Below, in pieces: positions 8,573-17,340 of a stretch of 64,000 nt of DNA. Each line of letters starts with the position of its first letter. Position 1 is the stretch's first letter. Origin of the DNA: Elymus sibiricus. Lineage: Eukaryota > Streptophyta > Magnoliopsida > Poales > Poaceae. Location: the NCBI GenBank assembly GCA_039707655.1, contig CM077666.1:245054166-245118165 (forward strand), given 5' to 3'. The position numbers were made by a program, and so were the translations under genes. The notes beneath the pieces are model-generated. The model was not told where the DNA came from, ran no database searches, and saw only the letters and a list, made by a program, of their open reading frames with translations.

Positions 8573-11299
8573 CTACTCATCATCTTCAAGCTCGAAATGG
8601 GCACTCTCCCATGTCGCACCGTCTTGTGATTCCTTCAAATGGAGTAAGGACAACAAACACTTGGAAAAACAAATGTGGTTAGCGTTAGTGCAAAACCAAG
8701 CATTCCAGAGGCGATTCACCAAACAAGTGTCGTCATCATGAAAAGCATATGGTGTGACAAAGGATTGAGACATGGCATTTAAGCATATGAATTGAGCACA
8801 AGCAAAGTCATCATGGAAACAAGAATGCAAAGGTGAGGTAAAGATGCTAATATGTGTGAAAAATGAACAAGCATCTACCTCAATGTCATAGCAAGCATGC
8901 ACAAGGTGCTCAACAAAAGGTCGATGGTAGGCATATGAATCATTCACAACACCAAAGAAGATGAGATGCAAGACAATCCAAGCATAATGTGCATATGGTG
9001 TAGTGAAGATAGTGTGGCACTCAACGCAATAGAAAGAGCAAATGTTCATCATGTGTGAGCCAATCAAGTCAAGCATGTAGCAATCAATGGGACATGGCAT
9101 ATGTGCAGAAATGACATTGTTGCATCCAAGCAAATGATAGGAGCAAGTAATCCACAAGTCGGATGCAACACACAAGGCATATATATCATGAGGCATGGCA
9201 ATGTGGCAATGGCAAGTCGAAGCAAGATCTCTAGCATGTGTGCAAAGTGTCATGGTGCAAGCAACACATGAAGTATGATCCACAATATTCATGCTCATGG
9301 TGTTGGGATTCTCAAAGGAGGAGGATATCACCGCGAAAGCATGTCCTTGTGCGTCCTTCACAATGCCGAAATGGTAGCAAATGCGTTGTAGAAGCGCGTC
9401 GGTCGAAAGTGGCTCCCTCTCAAGAGCTCGAAGGGTCAACTCGCGTGAAGTGGAAGTTGACACGATGTCGAAGGATCCTACACATGCACACAACAAAGCA
9501 AAGAACATATGTGCATGGTAGATAAACACATCATCCATCATGATGGTTCCCTTCTCTTGCACATAACCATTAGAAGCAAAAGTGCATGAATAATATGATG
9601 CAATAATGGCAATATTCATGGCACTAGGCATATGGTGCAAACAAGGAAGACACGCATGCTTCACATGAAAGATGTCAAAAGCTCCAATAATATGGGAGAA
9701 AGCTATGGGGGCGATCTCATTAGCAAGACTAAAAGCATTGTTGCACTCAAGACATGGCAAATCATCTAGCATGAGAGATGCAACATATGGAGATATATGA
9801 CAAGAAGCAATATCAATCATGTGCAAAGCATGTGAATGGATGCCATCAACTGCATGAAACGAGCAAGTATGAATCATCGGTGATGCAACAAGGCAAGCAA
9901 TCATAGTGATCGTGTCGTGCAAACTAGTGGAGTGAAGATGCAACACACTAGAGGAAATCATGGCAATCATGTCATGTGAGAAAATAATAGATATAGGTAA
10001 TCCACATGACATATCGTAAGCACGAACACAAAGCAATATCAAAGTATCATCATAGGCATGGGGTACAAAGCAAACATGGCAATAACAAGTGATATCTCCA
10101 CCAAGCATGCAAATACACATACAAGTACTAGAATCATGAATCATGTGTAATGCAAAGCATGGGTCACCAAAGCATGTCATCGAAATGGAAATGAGCATAT
10201 CATGCAAAGTGAACATGGTAATATGGGCAAAGGATATATAATGGACAATAACCCATAACCATGTGAGGGCCATGTAGAAGAAATGCGCGAAGTCATTGCG
10301 CGGTGGGGGCGGTGGGAATGACAATCCACGGAATCCCAAATCATCATTGCTCGCTAGAGCTCGTTTCGTCAACTCTTGCGCTTGCGAGGTCGACGAGGAA
10401 GCATGTGTACCTACACAACATGGGGACAAACAAAACAAAGTGTGTGCGTGGTAAATGTACACATCATCCATCATGATGTGTATGTGTACGTTAGAGTTAG
10501 CACAAAACAAGCTATGCTCAAAGAAATTTGAGGCATGGTAGAGAAACATGTCATCCATCATGAAAGAATAGTTGTTATGTATTACACGATGGGGACACAA
10601 ATTGAGCATGCAAGTATATGGCACATCAATCGCAGTTTTATTCATGGGATGCATATGGTGCACACAATCATTGGGATCATGCAATGGATGTGATCGATCA
10701 AAATCTCCTAACATGTATGAGGAAACTATGGGCGTCTCCTCATGAGCAATAGCGAAAACATCATATGGAGAAAATTGACAACATGGCAAATAATGCATGT
10801 CCGAAGTTAGCTGGTCATGGCATGGCATATATGAACAAGGATGCAAAGGAAGCATATCAATATCATCACAAGAAAAACAAATGCCAATAACCATGGGCTT
10901 GTCATCTATGCCATATGTGCAAATTGGGTTCATTTTAATGGCATATGCATAGTCACTACGATGAGATTGCAAATATGACATATGGGAGATCTCATTCATA
11001 GCATATGACAAGTCAAGAGGGGTTGCAAACATGATGTGACCGAGAGAATTATCACAAGATATCCTATGCAACATGGCATCACAACTAATAGACTCCACAT
11101 GGCAATCATCATACTCATCATAAATGGGTAAATCATCGCATGGTGAAATCACACTAGCATCAAGCATGTTAATAGGAGGATCGACATCATGCCAGCAATC
11201 AATGTCAAGAATGTCCACTAGTGGGACAAGAGCATCACCTTCACCTATGTTACCTTTCTTATTCCACTCATGTGGTGTAGGTGAGGTGGCAAGGACCAA
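8573..11299 (-). CDS. Cys/His/Met-rich ORF in the pol position of E4, unknown function
   Basis: An open frame of 908 codons ends at TAG just before the polypurine tract. It follows gag but is shifted by one base relative to it, because of a one-base loss in a G run near 11331-11336; in E13 the two are fused. The composition is extreme in Cys, His, Met, Asp and Tyr. There is an ancient internal duplication: residues about 186-270 and 526-600 share the order TPI...LGDFD...HHM...MN...MMDDxFxYHA. A third MMDDVYIYHAHTLF copy is at about 275-290. No protease DSG, RT YxDD, RNase H or integrase motif is present. The listed start is only the first open codon after the frameshift. No family recognised. 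Confidence 0.65.
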   Translation of the reverse strand: MVLATSPTPHEWNKKGNIGEGDALVPLVDILDIDCWHDVDPPINMLDASVISPCDDLPIYDEYDDCHVESISCDAMLHRISCDNSLGHIMFATPLDLSYAMNEISHMSYLQSHRSDYAYAIKMNPICTYGIDDKPMVIGICFSCDDIDMLPLHPCSYMPCHDQLTSDMHYLPCCQFSPYDVFAIAHEETPIVSSYMLGDFDRSHPLHDPNDCVHHMHPMNKTAIDVPYTCMLNLCPHRVIHNNYSFMMDDMFLYHASNFFEHSLFCANSNVHIHIMMDDVYIYHAHTLFCLSPCCVGTHASSSTSQAQELTKRALASNDDLGFRGLSFPPPPPRNDFAHFFYMALTWLWVIVHYISFAHITMFTLHDMLISISMTCFGDPCFALHMIHDSSTCMCICMLGGDITCYCHVCFVPHAYDDTLILLCVRAYDMSCGLPISIIFSHDMIAMISSSVLHLHSTSLHDTITMIACLVASPMIHTCSFHAVDGIHSHALHMIDIASCHISPYVASLMLDDLPCLECNNAFSLANEIAPIAFSHIIGAFDIFHVKHACLPCLHHMPSAMNIAIIASYYSCTFASNGYVQEKGTIMMDDVFIYHAHMFFALLCACVGSFDIVSTSTSRELTLRALEREPLSTDALLQRICYHFGIVKDAQGHAFAVISSSFENPNTMSMNIVDHTSCVACTMTLCTHARDLASTCHCHIAMPHDIYALCVASDLWITCSYHLLGCNNVISAHMPCPIDCYMLDLIGSHMMNICSFYCVECHTIFTTPYAHYAWIVLHLIFFGVVNDSYAYHRPFVEHLVHACYDIEVDACSFFTHISIFTSPLHSCFHDDFACAQFICLNAMSQSFVTPYAFHDDDTCLVNRLWNAWFCTNANHICFSKCLLSLLHLKESQDGATWESAHFELEDDE

Positions 11300-12990
11300 C
11301 TCGTGGTCATCATCATCATGATGGAACCATGTGGGGGTGTATCATAGTCCACCATGGCCATCGTCTTGTCCATAAGAGGGACGAAGTCGTCGTGGATCGG
11401 CGCGTCATCATATATGGGACCTAGCACCAAATGAGAAGACACAATAGAGGTAGAGGTTAAGTCATTAGAAATCGAAATGGGCTCACAAGACCGATCAACT
11501 ATCTCACTCTCTCTATGTGGTGGCTCACTCACTCCCTCAACATAGGTGCACTCAAACTCACATATGGTGGAGTCACTCATCTCACTCAAGTGGTGGGGGT
11601 TGTGGCTCTCCTCACATGGGAATTGAAGCATCTCATCATATATGGGGCTAGTGGTGAACTCGCTCTCACTCTCAATATGGTGGCACAAGTCGCTCAACTC
11701 ATCATCATACGCCTCCTTGGTCGAAGGGAAAATTCCATACTCAACCATCTCGTCGTCGCCGTGGATGAAGGCCGAAGATGGCACATCCTCACTCTCGCCT
11801 CCAAAGATGGAAGCATCATCCTTACTCGCCACCTTGTCCCTCGCCTTCAAAACTTGGTCCTTGATTGGCTCCGTAGTCGTAGTCGTTGCTGCGCCGTCTT
11901 CAAAAAGAGTCGTGGTAGACTCGGCATTGTCAATGCCACAAAGAGGGATGGCGGGGATCTTGAACTTGGGAGCATCGTCTTGGAGCTCGTCGGGCTTGGA
12001 CATCGTGGTGGTACTACCCTCATGCTCGCCGTCTTGGCGCTTGGTCGTCGCGAAGTGTGCTTGGGGTGGAGAAGCCTTGGCCTTCTGGAGGTCTTTTTCC
12101 GCCTTGAGAGCACCAAAGTAGTTGTCGTCGAGGGACTTGTAGTTGTCGAGGAAGATAGTCTTGGAGATGTCGTTGTTCAATCCCATCATGAAGTGGAACT
12201 TCATCGAAATGGGGTCGTCCACACCGGCTCGTCGCAAGGCTTGCTTCATATCCTTGAAGTACTCATCGATGGAATTGGATCCTTGGATGGTGTTCTCCAA
12301 TTGGCGTCGAAGATGTTCCATGTAGGTGGAAGGCAAAAATTCTTGCCGCATCGCTTTCTTCGTCTTGGGCCAACTCATGTTGAATCTCTTCGAAGTTGTG
12401 TGAAGCCACCATGTCGATGCGTAGTCGTGGAAGGTACTTGTGGCGCACTTCACTTGATCTTTGGAGGGGACTTGATGTAGCTTGAGGTAGTCGTCCATCT
12501 TGCGTTCCCACTCGAGATACTCCTCGGGGTCTTGAGTCCCATAGAAAGGAAGCTTGTGGTCGGTGTCGAGGTCGTAGTAGCTCGTGGAAGTCACGGACTT
12601 GAGCTTTGGGAGCTCCTCTTGAGCGTAATCTTGAGGTGCTTGTTGGCGAAGATGCCGTATGTCCAAAGGCGAAGATGCCTTGAAGTCGCTTGGCGAAGAT
12701 GCCAAGGTAGATGGTGAAGTCGTGGAGCGGTTGTTGGTGTTGAGCTCTTGACCTTCACGTTCTCGTCGGTGATGGTGTCGATGCCGATGTGACCTTGCCG
12801 GAGATGGTAGCTCGGAAGCTTGTGCACTTGAGCATCTTCTCGAAGATGAGGGAGACCTCTTGGCGGTCTTGATGAGGGCTATGAGCTCCTCCTTGTGAGC
12901 TTGCATCTTGGCGTCGATGAAGTTTTTCGTGGCATCGAACTCGTCGTTGTTGGTGTAGACCGAAGTAGATGTGCTTTGCCTATCCATCAT
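11245..12990 (-). pseudogene. gag of E4, frameshifted at its C-terminus
   Basis: Starts at ATG 12990 (MMDRQ) and runs about 581 codons. The order is the same as in E2: basic Ser/Arg/His region (about 45-80), Gag core (about 160-310, with LPFYGTQDPEEYLEWERK and the WWLH motif), then an acidic tail. It retains residues (SDFKASSPLDIRHL and a GEHEGSTTTMSKPDE stretch) missing in E2. A one-base deletion near 11331-11336 sends the last 30 or so residues out of frame, so the frame overlaps the next ORF by 55 bases. No zinc knuckle. Gag would build the particle; host-encoded or partner enzymes would be needed. Confidence 0.8.
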
Positions 12991-14967
12991 GCTCAAGCAA
13001 AAATGTGAGTGGAAGAATGGAAAGAACTAGACCAAATTTACCTTATCCAATGTTGAAGATGGATCAATGATCACTCAATAATGTATTATGGAAGTAGCAC
13101 AATTGGTACCGGATCTTGTCTATTCTCACACCTACACAAGTAAAGCTTATGGAGTAGCTTGGTGAGGATAGTGGCACAAAACTTTGATGCAATTGTTAGT
13201 AAGAGTCAATAATGTTGAAAGAGATTCACAAATTCGCAAATGAAACAAGTAGACCAATAGCAATGAATGGCACACGGAAACGCACACACGGATAGATAAA
13301 TGGGGTCGTGCAACCAAGGAATGAGCACAAAATGTGGAATCCACGGAAAACGCTCGTGTTGCACAACTCAAAAGAGATGCTAGCACGATTGCTCAATAGG
13401 CGGATACGAAACTTGTGCACACACTAGGGAAGATAAAACGTATCGACTTTCTATCCCAAGTATGCTATGTATGTATGGTTCCCGGTGTTTCTCACACGAT
13501 GATCCAAGATGATCAATGATGGTAATTTGATATGCAATGTGGTATGATGCTATGGCTCTTGCTTACAAGCTCTTTGTTTTTCTCTTTGCTTAAAAGCTTT
13601 TTTTTGGCCAATATGCGAAATGCACAAACCAAGATAGCAATTATGTATATGCGGGAACAATCTTGTGACACAAGAGATGATATGATGATACCAAGATGAG
13701 GTATGTATGGAAGGTGCGGATCGATAATCACTAAAGTGCACAAGTAACGTTGCCGGCAATACTCAATGACTAGTCTCGATAGGCAAGTGACACAAAATGG
13801 GCTAGGGGTTAACAATGCAATGGCAAGGGGAAAATACAATGGTGTCGTCGAAGTTACCGTCCCTTGCGTACGGTTGCGGTGTCAAAATGATGAAGTGGTC
13901 AATGTCGATGACGACCTCGGGGCGATGATGAGTGGCGGTGTTCTTGATGTCGGACCGTTCCTAATTAGCCGAAACACCTTAGGAAACGGAAAAACCGCGA
14001 ACTCAAAATCTCAAACGCAAATGTCAAATGGTGGTAGCGGATTAGCGGTGGTGGTTGCGGAAGTATTGGTGGAAACCCGATCAAAATGGGTAAGGTGGCG
14101 GAAGAGTATGGTGGGGCTATACACGTTGTCAGAGTGGAAGTCATGGTCCCTAAGTAGCCAAAACACCTTAGGAGACACAAGCCACAACTCAAACAACCTC
14201 AAATGCAATGGGGATCAAAATGAATTAGGTTGTGGAAGTCTATGATGGAATAGCGGATGATATGGTGGAGGCCCTAAGCAAAGATGCCAAAGTTCCAAAT
14301 TTTTTATGGATTCAAATGGTGGTGAAACCAAGTTGAGGACCTCGGGCACGTCGATAGCTTCAAAACGAGCCAAAGAACACTCAAATCGGAGTTCGGAGCG
14401 AAAAGTTATGATGAAAATGGTGAAGAAGGGTGATGCTGAAATTCTGTGTAATGTTTCTGGTTAGGCCGGAAGTTCCGGGGTTAGGGCCGGATGTTCCGGG
14501 CTCCGGAAGTTTCGGGGTGTTGCCGGAAGTTCCGGGGGTCGCGGGAGACGTGTGGGGGAAATCGGGGGGTTTTGGGTAAACTTTCTGTTTAGCCCGGAAG
14601 TTCCGGGGTGAGGACGGAAGTTCCGGGGGGCGGAAGTTCCGGGGAATGCCGGAAGTTCTGGAGGTCGTGGAATTTCTTCCGGGACGAACCCTAAATTCCA
14701 GATCTGAGAATGGGGGCGGAAAAACATGATTTCCCGAGGCAAAATTGAGAAGATTTCGTGGAAGGAAATGGGGGAAAAGATGGGGAAGGCCAGCTCCACT
14801 TGAAACACAACGAATCCATGGATCAAAATCAACAAACCATCATCGAACCAACAAATAACAAAAAAATTGGTATGGCTATTTTTGGTGGGGATTTTCGAAA
14901 TTGGGACAAAATGAAGCAAAATTAGGCTAGAAAACGGTGGGGGACACTCCAAATTCGTGATCAACGT
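12991..14967 (-). other. Leader of E4
   Basis: This is 1.98 kb of non-coding leader with the same blocks as E2: palindrome array 14465-14660, hairpins CCTAAG...CTTAGG at 14149-14172 and CCTAA...TTAGG at 13960-13983, the AGCTTTTAAGC block near 13590, and the conserved GTTGTGCAAC block near 13360. I see no conserved coding frame. Confidence 0.7.
14465..14660 (-). repeat. CCGGAAGTTCCGG array in the E4 leader
   Basis: About seven copies or near copies of CCGGAAGTTCCGG, in the same relative position as in E2 and E13. Confidence 0.85.
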
Positions 14968-14981
14968 GGCTCATGATACCA
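14968..14981 (-). promoter_or_regulatory. Primer-binding site of E4, with one extra base
   Basis: Minus strand TGGTATCATGAGCC equals the iMet-complementary TGGTATCAGAGCC with an added T. The same extra T is present in E13 and E12. Confidence 0.8.
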
Positions 14982-14984
14982 AGA

Positions 14985-16027
14985 TGATGTAGGGTGGAAC
15001 CCTAATGGTGTCGATCTTTCACGATTGGAGCGGATCCCGCGAAGAACACGAAGAACACGAGAGGGAAAACGAGAGGAATCACTCAAATAGACAAGAAACA
15101 ATCACACATGTGCTAAATCCACATACACATAAGGGATACAAAGGTCCAAATCCAACACAAGAGGGTACAAAACGGTAGCTTGTTCATCCCGATCCGGAGA
15201 GGAGTCGAGGTCTTGGATATCCCGGAGGATCTTCTCACATGGAGGTCTTGAACTCCATGGGAGTGGTCTCGCTCTCTCAAGAGTAGAGGTAGGAGCACAG
15301 CTCAACTAATGAGCTATCATATTTGCTAACCCTAAAACGTAGGTGGAAGAAGAGTATATATAGTCTAAGGGGCGAAGAGGTACACGGGTCTCGGCCCAAG
15401 TCAATGCACGCAGGCAGGGCCGGAAGTTCCGGGTACGGCCGGAGGTTCCGGTGGCCGGAAGTTCCGGGTACGGCCGGAGGTTCCGGTGGCCGGAAGTTCC
15501 GGGCAGGTTCCGGCCGGGTTCCGGGCTAACCAGAGAGTTGTCGCGCTCGGGGCTGGGCTAGATGCCAGGGGCCGGAAGTTCCTAGCAGGCCGGAGGTTCC
15601 GGGCGAGGTTCCGGGCAAGTTCCGGGCTGAACAGAGAGTTGGCACGCCTGGGGCAGTTTTGGACGTCGGAGGCCGGAAGTTCCGGAGCGGCCGGAAGGTC
15701 CGGGGGCCGGAAGTTCCGGGCTGGAGGCCGGAGGTTCCGGGCTTTTTCAGAAGCTTGTCCATGCTTCTTCTTCCTTCTCTTCCAAGCTTCCCTCGCGGAC
15801 GGTGTAGTTGTACACGTGCGCTGGCACTCCTCCTCCTCGTCCGTGGTGCTCCGACAATACCTATGTATGCACACGAGTGGAGTGTCAAGTAGTATACCAT
15901 CCTTGAAGGGGTCAAGTGAACACGCGTAAAGGAGATGATTCACCTTTGTGTATGTGGAGTAGATGTCGCACGTGTCACTTGCCAAACGGGCTCCTGACAT
16001 GGTGATGTCCGTTGGATGCTCCGCATA
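14985..16027 (-). repeat. 5' LTR of E4
   Basis: About 1043 bp; minus strand begins within TGATGCGGAGC, with its terminal bases lost (plus strand ends CCGCATA), and ends CTACATCA at 14985. TATA-like box at 15362-15353. The array upstream of it has one more unit than the 3' LTR. Confidence 0.85.
15419..15742 (-). repeat. CCGGAAGTTCCGG array in the E4 5' LTR
   Basis: At least five exact CCGGAAGTTCCGG copies and many variants. A 36-bp segment (one CCGGAAGTTCCGG plus one CCGGAGGTTCCGG) is directly repeated at 15419-15490, and explains most of the length difference to the other LTR. Confidence 0.85.
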
Positions 16028-17340
16028 ATCTAATAGCTATACTATCTTCAGAAGTGCCAGGCAAGCAAACCCCCTTGAGCATTCCAATAAAATCCCACTA
16101 TCTCGCTCCTGCTGTCTTTTTCTGCATTAGGACAACAACGATTCAACTGTTCCATGTTGCGGTAGTTGAACCCATTCCTCTGCATGACCTGTCTTTGCCA
16201 CAGTAAATAGTAAAACCCACTAGCATGAGTAGGAATTGCTTGAGTCATATTGTGACTACTCATCCATGCTTGCTTGTTATGCTTGCTATGCTTAGAGTTG
16301 TGTCGGGTCTGAGACATTTGGGCGATGAATTGGAATGGTTGTGTTAATGTCCTATTGTGTGAGAGCTAAGTGTGTGAATGGAACCGTCCTTAGGAACTGA
16401 GTTCCGTGTTTGTGATCCAAGACTAGTTACTACCATGCATTGGGCCCGAAACCAATGGACCCTCTCGACTTATTAATCGCCTTGACCTCTGTCCAGGAGT
16501 TGCAACTACTTTTTAGTGTTTGTAGGGTGTGCTGGGGGCCGTGCTTAGCGCTGACCATCGGGGTGGGCTATGTTGCGGTAGGCACGAGGCACGGTGTACC
16601 AAGTGACACCCAAATGGTGCTCTTGGGAACCCTGTTCTCATCATTTGGGGCCATGATAGAAACTTCGGCCGGACTTCCTTTGCGGATACAACCTCAAATA
16701 GGCGATAAACCTGGACTAGAGTCTTGTGTGGATTAGTCAGGTCGTGGCCGACACCCTCGCCAGGCTTCCGCTTGAAGGTTGCCGAGATACATGACGTGTA
16801 CATGGTGGTAAGTGGTGAGAGCGTGTGTGAAGAAGTACACCCCTGCAGGGTTTTTGATCTATTCGGATAGCCGCGTCCTCGGATATGGACTACTTGGAAA
16901 GCTTATATTGTTCATAGACAAGTTGAAATGGATACTCTAAAATGCGCAAGATAAGCGTGAGTGCTATGGATGGCCCTCTCGTAGGGAGACGGGAGCGGAT
17001 CCATAGTGGTGTATTGATATGGTGAATATGTGGACTCGTGTGCGCTCTCTCACCCCAAAGAAGTTACTGGTAGTCGTAGTTCAGGATAGCCACTGAGTCA
17101 AAGCTGGCTTGCTGCAGTTAAACTCCACAACCCCATTGTTGATACTGATGCATATGTAGTTAGTTCTGATGTAAGTCTTGCTGAGTACCTTTGTACTCAT
17201 GGTTTCTTAATCTATGTTTTTGCAGAGGAGACTTCAGTCTCGCTAGTGTTTTCTACGATGAGTTCGACGTTGTCCGATTAGTTTGGGAATCCCAGACAGA
17301 GGTCTAACTCCTATGGAGGGTCTTGTAGATAGATAGGCTT
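16028..17340 (+). repeat. E3: right fragment of the long LTR
   Basis: It continues the 7319-7453 fragment and matches E5 from 19330 to 20700, except for a 62-bp deletion at about 16380 (E5 19682-19742 has the extra bases). It ends GGCTT at 17336-17340, exactly where E5 begins with TGTCACAGCC. ORFs in it (for example at 16440) lie in LTR sequence and are also broken in E5, so I do not call genes here. Confidence 0.85.

Larger units (their letters stand above)
7454..16027 (-). mobile_element. E4: complete non-autonomous retrotransposon, same family as E2
   Basis: This 8.6-kb element has both LTRs, a primer-binding site, leader, gag, Cys/His-rich ORF and polypurine tract, in that order on the minus strand, and no pol enzymes. 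It is the best-preserved E2-type copy not interrupted by other elements. The flanks come from E3: left GCAAA, right AATCTAATAGC. The last two bases of the right LTR and part of the expected GCAAA duplication are missing; a 5-bp deletion would explain this. Mobilisation would need enzymes in trans, possibly from an E10-like chromovirus, which is inference. Confidence 0.88.

Noticed and set aside
8573..11299. Classical zinc-finger or RING domain in the Cys/His-rich frame
   Set aside because: Cys and His are frequent but their spacing does not follow C2H2, CCHC or RING patterns in a regular way.
11515..12480. 321-codon plus-strand frame opposite the E4 gag
   Set aside because: It is the complementary shadow of the gag, whose minus-strand frame has recognisable Gag motifs.
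15419..15742. CCGGAAGTTCCGG as heat-shock element
   Set aside because: Heat-shock elements need GAA and TTC separated by two bases; here the spacer is one base, so the motif does not fit the consensus.
16440..16803. Protein-coding gene at the MGPKPMDPLDLL frame, repeated at 19801
   Set aside because: Both copies lie inside the same long LTR, the frames end at different places, and no domain is visible.
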